Shown piece by piece: positions 23,691 through 35,649 of a stretch of DNA of 64,000 nucleotides; position 1 is the first letter of the stretch; every line of letters begins with the position of its first letter. Position numbers and translations under genes: made by a program. The DNA is from Phorcus lineatus (lineage: Eukaryota > Mollusca > Gastropoda > Trochida > Trochidae), in NCBI GenBank assembly GCA_921293015.1, contig OV121081.1, positions 4,588,001 through 4,652,000 on the forward strand, given 5' to 3'. The notes under the pieces were generated by a model. It was given only the letters and a program-made list of their open reading frames with translations, had not been told where the DNA came from and did not search any database.

Positions 23691-24488
23691 CTACAAATCA
23701 ATCAGATATTTAAGCACATGATTTCTTTGATTAGTCATTTTAGAAGTTGATTTGATTTTACTTGATAAATAGTAAGTTAAAAAGCTGGTCAAACAATGCA
23801 CCTGAGCAAAGAAATCTACAAGTTTGTAAATATGTTTTACAAACCACTGATTTGCTGTAAATGCTGTTTTAAGAATTGATTGGTGTACTTACATTTAATA
23901 AGAGCATCGTTGTTTTACCATTATTATCATTACATTTACATAACATTTTTATAAGAAATATTGCAAAATATATGTTATTGCACTCACAAATTAGTTTACA
24001 TCTCTTGATACGAAAGACATACAAAACGTTTAAACAATTTCCGATGTCAAAGATCCTTATTGTCATCTCTATAGCATGCCTTTTCAGAGGAGTTCACTAC
24101 ATGATAAAGGGAACTGATCACTCACTACGAGACTGTGTCCTGTCGCCATCAGAGATGCTTCCACTGAAATCACATTGAATTCGTACAGATAAATACCTAT
24201 AAATATCAATTGACAAGGAAAAAAAGTATGAGTATGTTCACAGGAGTTTTTGTACTCTCTGATAGTTCAATACATCAAAGTACTTCACCAAAGGCCTGAA
24301 AAATGGAAAACTAGCCTAAATATACAATATATAATATAACAGTCAGAGTGTGAAATAGACATTTTAAACATCGTTTCTTTTCGTAACGATTTAGTGAGTC
24401 AATACACATTTGCGATCGGATTTTACATCGAGGTGCTGATATTGGTTGCTCGGTGCTTTCCGAATGAAGCCAAACACTGTGCACTATC

Positions 24489-24584
24489 AAACGGCTAAAT
24501 GATGTGCTTAGGCGAGTAAAGGCATCTTTTCAATTAAACGGCTAAAAGATGTGCTGTGGCGAGTAAAGGCATCTTTTCAATTAA
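24489..24584 (+). repeat. Two tandem 48-base copies
   Basis: AACGGCTAAA(T/A)GATGTGCT followed by GGCGAGTAAAGGCATCTTTT occurs twice in direct succession. Confidence 0.85.
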
Positions 24585-24927
24585 AGTTAGCGGCGCAATG
24601 TATGAGATTAAATAGGAAAGCAAACCTTATTGGCCAATATTAGAGAAACAATATGATCAGGTATACAGATATTGATCTATGTTTATTTAAATTGAACAAA
24701 GTAAAATCAATATTTCTTCGTCGCGAATAAAACTCATATCATGGTCACCACCAATGTTGATCATATAGGAAGTTTTACCAATGATATCTCGGTTCCGTAT
24801 CTATTCATACGTTCTTTAATCATCATGGTTTCAAGTTTGAAATGTACAGGCATTTCCGAGGGACGGGGAGTTCTGCAAATATATCTTATAACATGAATTT
24901 AAGGAAGCCCTTCAAATTTCTTTCTGC

Positions 24928-26975
24928 TTAAAGACAGCCCATAAAAGTCCTGAAGATATCATCTACCCCCGTCTTGTCTGTGACCATCATGATGGCTGAT
25001 TCTCTATCCTCGTGTGTGAACACGAAAATCAGAGATCCTGAGAAGATTTGTACTAGTCTTGCACTATAATTCTCCTGCATGCTAGTTTAAGAGTCTTTAA
25101 GACTCTTACATATTGACGTCGTTCAAAATCCTAAAATGTTCCCAAAACAACTGTGTCATAAGATGTTGGACGCTAACTTTAACTTTTAACTTACGATTGA
25201 TCTGCTTGCACTGTTTTCTTCAAATTAAAAGTGACGCTGGAGTTCCCAGACGTTTCAACTGCAACAGATGAAGCATAACGATAAAGCATAATCAATGACA
25301 ACTTTTCATTTGGAATGATAATCATGTAATGATTAAAAGTGTTAATAGTTGAAAGTTTACTGTGGAAACCTTTTCAAGTGTGTTAACAAGGTCTACTTTT
25401 AGTAATTTCAGAACTAATGACCTTGAACTTTGATTTAAATGTGAACATTTGAATATGTCAAAAGAATTTCGTTGGGGCATAATCAACAAATAATTAATAT
25501 GAGTTCTAAAGAACGTATTTTTGCTTTCAAAACTTGATAAAAGGTAGAACGTGGCCTTACCCAAGGTTGCACAATCAATGATCATGTTCATTGGGTATAA
25601 CAAACGGAAATGATAAAATCTATGAATACTTAAGATAAAGGATTTTCGCAAAAAAGACATCGCTGTGACCTTTGAAAATCATTTGAGACAATCTTTTTTA
25701 AATCCTGGTGATTGTGCTTATCAGGCCGTCATGCGGCGATTATATTTTAACAATAAATTGATACGCACTTATGAAGTCGCCTCCTTGTTTCACAACATCG
25801 TTATCAAGATGGAAGAAGTAGTTGTTTTGCCCAAGTTGCATAACATGTCCTGTGCGTTCGATATATTGAGCTTCTGTCTGAGTTTCTTTGTCTTGGCATT
25901 CTGGTTTTGCAGAGACTCCTTTCTCCTGGGTACCTGGCAGTATTCGATTTTCGTCAATAACATGTGTAATTATTTTTTCAATGGTGAATTATGCCATTTA
26001 TCGGTGAAAATCAGTATTTTCACTGAGTGAAATAATGTAACAATCATATGACGTCATCTGTGACGTCAAGAAACAATTGAATGACGTCATGCAACGGCCG
26101 CGATTTAGCTTCTTCATTCATATAGTTCATGTCATTTGCGAGGTTTTGGGAAACATAATAAACAGAACATTTGACATTTCTCGTGGAATAGTATGTATAC
26201 TTCACTCGATGAGATAAACACGCTATCCGACGAGAAATTTAATGTCAAATATCCTCTTTTTATTATACTCTCAGGAACATAACCATCTTTAAACAGTGTC
26301 TTGCATCTAATAGTCATTTCTGTCCGGTAATATATCCTTAAGTGAAACAGAGTATGTGATATGATCTTTTATGTGGCTTGAATTAGAGTTAATACTTGTC
26401 TTTGTTGCTGCTGTAAATTAGTTAAATTACGTTTGAGTCTTTGACGAGCGCTATTGTCCGGTTTTCGATAAAAACAAGCACAACTGAACAAACTGAACTA
26501 ATAAACATTAAGATGCTGATTTTCAGAAACAGCCACTACTTCTCGATTAAATAGCACCATTTATGAAGTTTGACAAATTTGAAACAAAGAACAAACTTTG
26601 TGGCCCTTTGAGTGGTTGCATTTCCTTCTGTTGTAAAGATGGAGAGACGATGTAGTTTTATATATCTGGTAGAAACTATAAGGTTTCATCAACGGACGAT
26701 GACTATGTCACCATTGAGTAGACGATCATTTTTCACTGTATATGTATTTGTCGCCAAATAAAATCATGTTCTCATACTTTCGACCGAAACGCAAGTTTTT
26801 GAAGCAAAAACCTTGTTCAATTCGCCCTAAACTCCAACCATGGTTTTATTTGCATGAAGGTTACGAACACGATTGTAAAGCTTATTTCTATGAATATTAT
26901 ATATTATATTAATAGAAATAATTACCTGAACGGCGACCTTTTTGAGACATTGTAGTAGTATTGAGCCAGCGGTAT
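24928..26975 (-). CDS. Gene C: unrecognised gene, last four exons
   Basis: Exons 26926..26975, 25769..25925, 25195..25258 and 24928..25081, each with good acceptors (GTTTGGCAG, GTACCCAG, CTGTTGCAG, TTAAACTAG) and donors (GTAATT, GTGCGT, GTAAGT). Phases 1-0-1-2 match at every junction, and the joined frame is open to a TAA. It reads TAGSILLQCLKKVAVQ, then a charged segment (CQDKETQTEAQYIERTG), then HVMQLGQNNYFFHLDNDVV, ETSGNSSVTFNLKKTVQADQ and finally LVQIFSGSLIFVFTHEDRES to the end. I do not recognise the family. The GSLIFVF strand followed by an acidic turn and helix suggests a small alpha/beta fold at the C-terminus. The first exon needs one upstream base; the 42-nt exons in the repeat units upstream end in exactly that phase. 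Confidence 0.6.
26049..26089. promoter_or_regulatory. Cluster of three CRE palindromes
   Basis: TGACGTCA at 26049, 26061 and 26082. The cluster lies in the gene C intron 124 bases before the exon at 25925 (minus direction). No transcript start was identified. Confidence 0.45.
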
Positions 26976-28261
26976 CTGCCAAACAAAAAGACAGAAATGA
27001 CGCATTATATTATTAACCAAGATGCATGTGAGATGCTGAATATGGATCATACATGGTTCTCCTTTTTGTCCTTACTCCTTTTTTGTTAAAGGCCAAATTC
27101 ATCACAGAGATCGAGAATTACACGATGGTTGATTCAAAAGAAAAAATAATTTAAGATATTATTTTTGGGGATACGAAATTATAACATCAATAGAGGACTG
27201 ATATGACAAAGTCTTCTCCCCTAAGCTATTTTATCCCTCGGTATTTAAAAGTTCATAATGATCACAAACATGATTTACAATATTTCCTTTGAATTATGTG
27301 AGTTTTTCAATTAATCAATCTTCATTTAATACTAACAGGTCATAGGTCTAAAAGTCTAAATATTGCAATTCAATATAAATATAAATGATGATGTGATTTT
27401 ATAGACAAATCATGAACTGTGCATTACCGTCATGGTCTGCTATAAATGCGTGGTTTATAAAAATAGCAAGATTCTGAATCCAACAGAAAGCCTACAGTTT
27501 GATGAAGATAAAAAGTTGTCCTTAGTGGGACGAGTATATAAGATTATTTAAGGTATTGTTTCTACGTAACTTAACTCGTATAATAGATACATGAGCAAAA
27601 AAATATTCATCTTCCAAAACATGATTTACATAGTCTCTCCTCTCAAATTCATATCAAGCGTGTTTGTGAAAAATAAGTAAATTAATTTTGTTTTGATTCA
27701 ACAGTTTTCTTCTTTCATTATTTGCAACATTGCAAATGACAATTTCTCAATTGAAAACGGTGCATTTTACTAGTTTCTTTATGTCATAGGAAAAATAAAT
27801 TTAATAACATATAATGCTCAAAGAAGATTGCCTTTACAAATTCATTTTACAATTACATGTTATTTATAATTTATTATTTTTAAAGCATATCAAGCATATG
27901 CAGTTCCTCTTGTTTGTAATACATGTTATTATGTATAAACCGATTCAGGCTTTCCAGCGGTGTTCATACGATCGGTTTCTTCTGATTGCCTCATGTTGTC
28001 TCAATGACCACTGGTTTTTTTCATGATATGTTACAGCCAAAATACCATACGTCCCGTGTGGTGTTCAAGTATTTCCTCTAAACTTGCATCTATATCTCTT
28101 AAATGCTTAATTGATTTTATTTTCTTGTTGAAAATGATAATTTAAAAAATCGCCATATAGATCACAGGACGACGAATTCTGCGTCCCTCTTGTCTTTGTG
28201 TCTGCTATAAATGAGTCTTTAAAATTACAGGTACATGAATAAGAAGAGTATAAATGGGCAA
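26400..28261. repeat. Diverged relics of the repeat unit
   Basis: Segments near 26500..26700 (GATTTTCAGAAACA, then ACTTCTCGAT) and 27600..28261 (GACGACGAATTCTGCGTCCC, TCTGCTATAAATGAGTCTTT) match parts of the units at 29.8, 37.5 and 44.5 kb at lower similarity. The gene C exon 26926..26975 lies between them. Confidence 0.45.
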
Positions 28262-28439
28262 CTGATATATTATTAAACCGTAAGTAATATTACGTTTAAC
28301 TAGTTTGGTAAAAATCAATGCTTAACCATTCAAAATAAATATGTTTGTGTTAACAAACGATTTCAACTGAAATTCTCATTCTCGTTTTTGAAAGTTTTGA
28401 AAGTACAGTAAAATATTAATCACTATCTACGTCAGAGTA

Positions 28440-28730
28440 TTGAACTCGTCTGATCAGTATTTTGCAAAGGGGAGTAACTCTTCAAAACATTATAAAAGAA
28501 GTGTATAAAAGAGCAACTCAGTACCATTTTATATGAAATATGACAGAGAGATGTCCATATGTCCAGTGCCAAATTTACATCGATGCCGCTATGATATTGG
28601 AATATTGAGCAATTGGACGACTGGGTTTATGTTTACATTCGCGGACCATATCGCAGAGATGAAGTCGTTTTGACCCATTTAAGACTTGTGGCATTGACAC
28701 AAACATTTCATTGACAAAGATATGTCCAAA
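28440..28730 (+). pseudogene. ORF X relic in unit U-1
   Basis: Aligns to ORF X with an internal deletion of roughly 90 bases after the YEI segment and a changed frame. The 3' part reads DDWVYVYIRGPYRRDEVVL then THLRLVALTQT, beyond where the U2 copy stops. This suggests the ancestral frame was longer than any copy now in the window. Confidence 0.3.
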
Positions 28731-28749
28731 ATTATATTATTTCATTTAG

Positions 28750-29704
28750 GAGACAAAGCTCGCAAGCTCGGTTTGAAATTAAATTTAGGAGTGAAAAATT
28801 CACGACATACAACCCCAAAATAAAAAACAGATTTGAACCCATTCTAACTAATTAGAAAAATAATGAGGAACATATTTGCCTAGCGCAACAACAATGTGAT
28901 TAGGTCGAACCAGTACAGACCAGTTCCATTTGCTTTCGAAACTACGGTACAGCTCCATTTTCAAAGAACAGCTTCGACAAAAAAACATATCAAAACATAA
29001 AACAACATGATTTTAAATAAAACCCCATTAATTCACTGAGGATAATATCTAAAATGAATTTTTTTTTATCCCGTTGGAGATACGTTTTTCACGTAAGTAC
29101 ATAGGTCACCTATCGCCCCTACAATACCGACAAAGTCTGACACAATCAAGGGACGTTACTTTAAAAGTAGTTGTTTACTGCTAGCGCTAACTCCTCACGC
29201 ATCAAGTGAACTGATTGATTAAACAATCAAGACAGCTTAATTTATACTTTAACATGGTTGAATACACTGTCTGGAAATGTGGTCACTTATGAATGAGAGG
29301 ATGGAAAGGGAAGCAGTTTGTAACGTTGAAAAATAACATGTCTCCTCTGTTCACTTGACGAATAGCTATTACCGCGCGTTACGGTACGAAGCGAGCTCGG
29401 TTTCAAATCAAATTTAGTGATAAAAAAATATAGTAGTTCGACAAAAAATAAACCTTATAATGGATTTATCTTCTAAATTTCATTAAAAAAATACGGTATT
29501 CTCAATGTCTGTGTAGAAATGATTTAAAATTTATTTGCTGTTGTCTGTAAGGCGATGAGTGCAGTAAGTTCAGCGAATGAATACGTGTATGAATGTGAAT
29601 CAGTCGTAAATATTCAGAGGTGATTATTAGCGAAATAATCACTCCAAAATTTATTTTAGTGACCAATCAGAAAGCAGTATTTTCATTCTAGTTTTCATGT
29701 CATG
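28750..29704. mobile_element. Short form of the GGAGA...TTAGAA element
   Basis: Unit U2 runs uninterrupted across this position (TTTCATTTAGTTTTTGATTG at about 44427), while here TTTCATTTA and GTTTTTGACTG are separated by 955 bases. TTA flanks both sides. The insert begins GGAGACAAAGCTCGC and ends ATGTCATGTTAGAA. Its left and right parts match 4896..5766 and 15937..16055. Confidence 0.6.
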
Positions 29705-30945
29705 TTAGAATTAGTTTTTGACTGAAAAGTTCTCTTATTTTATATTCATACACTCATATAGAAAATCTATCGAAGACAAAATTCTGCGTCACAACTACAT
29801 GTATATTAGTTAATTGACTTACTTAACATTATAAACCGATATTTGTCTGTGTGTCTGCTGTAAATAAGTCTTCAAAATTACAGGTTCATTGTCACTTAAC
29901 TGAACTGATAGGCATTTAGGTGATGATTTTCAGAAACAACCACGTCTTCTCGATAGAAAAACACCATATATGAAATTTTACATATTCGACTTAAATTAAT
30001 ACCTTATGCCCCTTTTAGGTGCATTGTGTCCCTTGTCAAATGTATTTCAGTAAAATTTCTTGTATTGGAGACACTATTGTTGTCTGTATGTGACCTTTTC
30101 CTTAATTGATACAGTAAATATTGAAATACACTTATGTAGGAAAGATGAGAAAGTGCAAATTCCTTGAGGTTATTGCAAATAAAAACCAACGTTTCAGTAG
30201 ATACCAACATCGTCATCATCAGATTATGATAATTTCCTGTCCAACTATTTATGTTGATACATATGTATATTTCGTAAAGAGTTATCATTTCATTTAATCT
30301 GATCAAGCTTGGAAAAGATAAAGGCGTAATTCGAAAAATAAACAAAAAGCATAAAAGTAATAAAAAACCTGCATCATAAAAATAGAATGATGACTGATTT
30401 TTTCAAAAAGGTTTACTATACATCAATTCTTTACGGAAAAAAACTGTCAGACAATTCAACCTCAATGGTTATTCTGGGGAAGAAAAATATTCATACTTAC
30501 AGCCATGATTTGGACTCCTGCTCACATTAGATTTCCAGAGAGAGAAAAGGACTTGTCGATAGTAAACTTTTAGTGGATCAAGTAATGGTGCAATTAAAAA
30601 TGTATTTTATGTCAAATTTCTTTCATTTCTTTGTTTCATTGAAGTAGATTTTGTGTAAAAAAAAATTCATACCTAATTATTGTGTCAATCACGAGCAGAA
30701 GAAAGCCACCTTGGCATGAGAACAACACAATAATCTGTGTTGAAACTTTCAAATCTCCGACAAAGAAGACATTACCCATCTATTTCTTTTCAATGTAAGT
30801 CATCACTTCATAATGTGTTTTTTTTCTAGTTCAAAAACCCGTTTGATTGGAACTAATATTGTGTTAAAGAAAGAAATGCGATCTCCTTTCAAATGTCATT
30901 AGAGTGGGATAATAAAGAAGATCACATGAATGCTTGTAATCTTAC

Positions 30946-30987
30946 CTATGTTAGCCAATCTATGTTGATGAATCTTTCAAAGTGAAA
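30946..30987 (-). pseudogene. Decayed copy of the gene C candidate exon (unit U-1)
   Basis: Aligned to the U1/U2 exon it has one inserted T and one deleted A, so length stays 42 but the phase-1 frame meets TGA after two codons. Splice sites remain intact. In phase 0 it reads FHFERFINIDWLT then TAG, so if the incoming phase were different this would be a last exon; I favour decay. Confidence 0.35.
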
Positions 30988-31193
30988 CTGAAAGCAAACT
31001 GTTTTCCTATTTTAGAAATAGCTCGATTCAAGTACATGTAGACTCTTACCTCAGTTTCTTCAGAGATCAGGGTCACAAAAACCAAATATTGTGAAAGGGT
31101 TTACTTACAAGCTGTAACTTCCTCATAAAAACGATATTTATACAATAAACTATACAAGGACTGGGAATTAGAAATAATATTTACTAGGTGATA

Positions 31194-31255
31194 TACATAT
31201 ATATATATACACTATGTATATATATATATATATATATGATAACAATATGATATAT
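31194..31255. repeat. AT-rich microsatellite
   Basis: Broken (TA)n runs at the junction of unit U-1 and the L1-like element. Confidence 0.8.
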
Positions 31256-32854
31256 ATATTCAGTTAAAAAATCATTGTCATCATGTCTTTACATACATTC
31301 AACTAAACTTTAATTTGTCATCATTTCTACATGGAATATTACTACTTGTCATTCAAAAAGTACACATCGACTGGTATTTCAGATCATTGTTATTCATATT
31401 ATTATTTATGGTCTATAATAGTATAAAGATACTGATACTACCTAAGCTAATCTTTAACCAGTGGTCTTCATTGTTTTCAAATATAAACAATTTGTTGTTT
31501 TTTGTTGATATATATTTTTCTATTTTTATTATCTGTTTTAGAGATTTGTAAAAGAATTTAAATATAGGAATTTCCCTTCATATGCTCATGTTATGTATGT
31601 ATTTCTTGGCTATATAATATGGTTAACAAGATGAGTCAAAAAAGACTATAGCTATAAACTTAGATAAGACAGAATCGGGTATTTTTGTCTTTTAAGAACA
31701 TTTCTAATCGAGACCAAAATGTTTTGATATGCTTACAATAATAAAACACATGTTCTACATTTTCTTTCTCTTCCATACAAAACGAACATATATCGGCATC
31801 AACAATTTTCATGTACAACAACTCACGCTTGGTATAAATCTTCTTATGAATGAATCTGTATTGGAAATCAATCAGTTTAACATCTTTTGCACATTTACTA
31901 AATCTAGTAAATATACCTTTCCAGTTAATCTCTTCAAGATGTCATAAAAATGTCTACAACCATGAGGTTTTAGCATATTTCTTAATGCTTCTGAAATATT
32001 AATATTTTCTTTGAAAAACATTTCCTCAGAAATAACTTTTCTCCATTTAATAGGAATTTCTAGTAACATTTTATTGTTATGTAGTATAGTGCCTTTTAAA
32101 TCATATCTATTTTTCAATTGTTAAAAAGACAAAATACCGTTAGAATCTAATATTACAGACTCCTTTTAAAAATGAAGACTTGATAATAAAATTTGTATGA
32201 ACAAACTGATGATTTATCCAAAGCAGTTCAATATATCAATATATCCCCTATTTTATTTCCATCACATTTATACAGCCTGTAATAAGTGTTCCAGGATTCC
32301 AGTACACTTCGTCAAAAAGGGTTTTCTAAAGTAACACATGTATCAATATTAGCTCCCAAGTTTGAATACATAATCAACTGGAAAGTTTTTTTGTTGTTTA
32401 TCATTTCTATTATGTCGCTGTAGATATGATTATTTTAAGGAAGTGACAAATGCATTATATTTATCATTCGTAACCCTCCCTCATCATAGTTTCGCATAAT
32501 ATTTTCCCGTTTGATTTTATCTTTTTTACCGTTCCATAAAACTTAAAAAATTAATTTATTAAGATCTTTGATGAAAGAGTTTGGCGGAATAGGTAAAGCT
32601 GTAAGTTTCTAGAGTATTCATTGCTGCCCGTAAACTATTTTCAGATCCATCTAAAACAATTCTGTATCGTCAGCATACTGTCCTATCTTGTGTTCAGTGT
32701 CATGAAAAACAATACCCTTGATTTCCTTTTTTTGCCTTATCATTATCCCTAATATTTCTACCACAAACAAGAAAAGGTATGAGGAGATAGGAAATGTGGA
32801 AAGATGACAATTTTGTGAAACCAAAGATTGATTGTTGTTTATCAATATTTGAAT

Positions 32855-33475
32855 TCATTTTATTATATTTGTTCCAAACTGAAATTTATTTAACACACAT
32901 ATTATAAAACCTTTTGAAACAGTGTCAAATGCTTTTTCAAAATCAATTGATACAAGAAGACCACGCTGTTTCCTTATTTTAGTTTCAAATATAATATAGT
33001 ATAATAAGCGAATATTATCACTTATACATCGACCTGATATAAATCCTGTTTGGTAACTGTGTATTAGAGTTGGTAAAACTAATTTTAGCCTATTTGCAAT
33101 ACATGAGCGTAATATCTCATAAAGAATATTTAAGGGTGTTATTGGTCTCCATTTCTTTAACAAAGTCCAATCTTTAACTGGCTTAGGTATGCACGTAATT
33201 ATTCCTTGGTTAATTGTAAGACTTAATTTGTCATTATTTAATACTTCTAGAATATACCTGTATACCCACGTTCCTAATTCTTTCCAAAAAAACTTTAAAA
33301 ATTCTACTCTAAACCTATCAATACCTGGGCTTTTATTATTCTTCATAGCCTTTATTGTTGCAGCAACTTGCTGTTTTTCCATAGGTCTGTCTATTGCTTT
33401 TTGCAATATCTTGTATAGGGGTTTACATGTCATTGAGGGTGTTTGTATCACGTGTTTCACTTTCGGGTATAGCAT
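32855..33475 (-). pseudogene. Reverse transcriptase segment of the L1-like element
   Basis: 206 codons open, covering RT motifs 0-3: NNKSPGIDRFRVEF, PKPVKDWTLLKKWRPITPLN, QTGFISGRCISDNIRLLYY and LVSIDFEKAFDTV. The catalytic YADD box follows after a frame change near 32680. Inactive as it stands. Confidence 0.85.
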
Positions 33476-33576
33476 ATAATTTTTGATAAAATTTCATTTG
33501 TTCTTGCAATATCTCTGCTCCTGTAATGATATCCCCATTATCTTTCAGCATTTTAGTTATAAGTTTACTTGTATAG

Positions 33577-33889
33577 ATGGGGCGCGGCATAGCGCAGTGG
33601 TTAGCGCGTTCGGCTTCGGATCAAGAGGTCCGTGGTTCGAATCCCGCCAGGGGCTCGGCAACTTTGTCTGCAGTAGAGAACTGTTCTATAAGCAGTCAGG
33701 TTTGGGTGCAATGCTACACTGAATTTCATTGCAGTCCCACCCATGGTTCGCTAGTTCCAGCCGATGCTCGCAGGTTTCACCCAGTGCATAGCCACAATGG
33801 TGTTGCGGGCTTTCTACCTGCAATAATACTAGCAGCCGCGATATACGTGAAATAATATTGAAAGCAGCGTTAAACCCCATATTACCTCT
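33577..33889 (+). mobile_element. tRNA-derived SINE inside the L1-like element
   Basis: The head is tRNA-like: TAGCGCAGTGGTTAGCGC (A box), then GTGGTTCGAATCCCGCCAGG (B box). The body is followed by GCAGCGTTAAACCCC. A 9-bp target duplication CTTGTATAG flanks it at 33568..33576 and 33890..33898. The host LINE reading (EKPT..F and LITKML) continues on either side, so the SINE came later. It is not a functional tRNA gene: the cloverleaf halves do not pair as a full tRNA and the unit is 313 bases. Confidence 0.9.
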
Positions 33890-34502
33890 CTTGTATAGTT
33901 TCGATTTTCAAAATGACAAAAAAACTTGTTGGTTTTTCACCTTCCTCATACCATCGGATTCCACTTCTTATTTCTTGTCCTGTACGTTCTTCCTCTTAAA
34001 TATTATTTTCGCTTTTTATAATTGTGATAAAAAAATTTCACCCACATTTTGAAAGTCCTCACTAATCTTGTCTTCCAAAATAAAGATCTTTTCTTAAAAT
34101 AGAGTGTCCGAAATAGTTGATTTGATATTTTCATCAGTTGCTTTTAAATTGTACAAATTCGAGTACTGTTCCTGACTGTACTCCTTTTTATATATCTATC
34201 AAGTTTTGCTTTACCAATTTGTATTTATCAGCTATCATACAGAGGGATGTATTTAACTTCCAATAACCTTTTCCCTTTTCTTAATCAAGTGCGTTGGAAA
34301 AAGAAATGTTAATTGCGGAGTGATCTGATTTGTAACCAGGTAAAATGGCGATTTCTTGTGTTATGAAATGTATTTTTTCTGAAGTAATAAAAAAAATCTA
34401 ACCTGGCTTTTTGTCTTGGTTTTGTCTTACACCATGTATATTTCTTTTCATTGTTGTTGAATTATCTCCTTACATCAACCAGGTTCCATTTTTCAATATA
34501 TT

Positions 34503-34859
34503 CTAAAACAAAATCCCTGCTTTTGGGTTATTGATATTTCTATAATTTTCTAGATCTACATTCGGATTAAGAACTAAATTCCAATCGCCAAAACTTACTA
34601 TAGAGTCGTTATCAATGTGACCTATCTTGGAAAAAAGGGTATTATAGAACTGTGGTTGATCTGTATTTGGACCATATATATTTCCAAGTGTAGGACGTAA
34701 ACCCTGTAAAGTGAGATCGACTATCACATTATTTCCATTTTCATCTTTACTAAACGTATGTATTTCTTTCTCACAGTTATTATCTAATAATATCGCTACG
34801 CCACGTGCATTCGATCTAAAGGGTGCTATTATACAATCTAAGCCCCATTCGTTTCTCAT
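34503..34859 (-). pseudogene. Endonuclease segment of the L1-like element
   Basis: Open minus frame covering the APE endonuclease middle: GLDCIIAPFRSNARGVAILL, TLGNIYGPNTDQPQFYN, DSIVSFGDWNLVLNPNVDLE. The NIYGPN and GDWN blocks are the catalytic Asn/Asp regions of the family. The upstream CLQDIH box has Asp where the family has Glu, consistent with decay. Confidence 0.8.
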
Positions 34860-35649
34860 AATATTTTCTGTGTTTTCGTCTATATGTATATCCTGGAGAC
34901 ATATGACAGAGTAGGTTTTTTTTTATCAATACTTCCTTACGTTTCTGTTTTTGTGCTAGGTCTCTACAGTTGGCTGAAACAATTTTGATTCTAGCATTCT
35001 CATAGTGTAAGTAAAGACAATATCAGTATGCACAAGACTTGAACTGATTTGTTTTTTTTTTCTGTTATGAGAATGTCATTGTTAAAGAGTTTAACATTGT
35101 ATGACATTGTTGTATTGTTTAGTGGGCCACACTTACACTTGTTTTGATAGTCTTAGCTGGCAGTGTCTAGAATCATCTATTCTAGAATGTTCTATCTATT
35201 TCTTGATTGCTTGAGTTGGACATTTCTGACTGGAGTTTATCGTGGATTTTTAAAGAACATTCTGGAAGGCTGGCATTAGAACTCTTACTCATCTTGCGTC
35301 TTACAATCAATTTTGCGATCTGTTATCTGCGCTTATTATCTGCCATGCCACTGTTTTTGGATACCTTTACAAGCCAGATTGATCTATCTCCTATCAAGAC
35401 CCACTGACTGTTTTCTACATTCATCAAATGTGTGATTCATAAGGACTGGTGAATATATTTATTTAGCTAATTCGTGTGACGCATTTTATATTGTATTATA
35501 ACTTGTATTAGCTTGATATTGTTCTCTTAAACACTTTGTTTATTATTTGATTGATTAAATTGTAAATAATATACAATTGTCTTGTTATGTTTTGCTGGTT
35601 TGACTGGGAACATTTTCTTATAACAAATAATTTCGTAACATTTCATATA

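Larger units (their letters stand above)
28262..31190. repeat. Repeat unit U-1
   Basis: Matches U0 and U1 in order: X relic, then the segment around 29760..30560, then the exon-bearing part around 30685..31190. It is interrupted by the short element at 28750..29704. It lacks the roughly 350 bases that hold AACAAGGATTATTC in U0 to U2. It ends at an AT tract against the L1-like insertion. Confidence 0.6.
31400..35010 (-). mobile_element. L1/Tx1-like retrotransposon, ORF2 mostly preserved but frameshifted
   Basis: Read right to left: an APE-type endonuclease (IKIVSANCRDLAQKQKRKEV, CLQDIHI, GVAILLDNN, LGNIYGPN, VSFGDWNLVLNP) at 34.98-34.5 kb. Then WYEEGEKPT near 33.95 kb. The RT follows at 33475..32855 (NNKSPGIDRFRVEFLKFFWK, WRPITPLNILYEI, HSYQTGFISGRC, LVSIDFEKAFDTVS) and more palm near 32.7 kb (IGQYADDTELF, the catalytic ADD). 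The C-terminus is at 32.1-31.4 kb (ADICSFCMEEKENVEHVFYY zinc knuckle). Frameshifts separate the blocks. It lies between units U-1 and U0. Confidence 0.85.

Noticed and set aside
24080-24180. First exon of copy A with MATGHSLV and GTGAGT donor
   Set aside because: Phase does not match the exon at 23690; joining gives an early stop.
25665-26030. 121-codon plus-strand frame
   Set aside because: Shadow of the gene C exon on the minus strand; no ATG-independent support or motif.
30490-30535. 17-nt exon ending in GTAAGT in unit U-1
   Set aside because: Site is good only in this unit (GG in U0 and U1) and its phase does not fit gene C.
33577-33660. Functional tRNA gene
   Set aside because: A and B boxes are present, but the sequence continues as a 313-base SINE with target duplications and does not close as a full cloverleaf.
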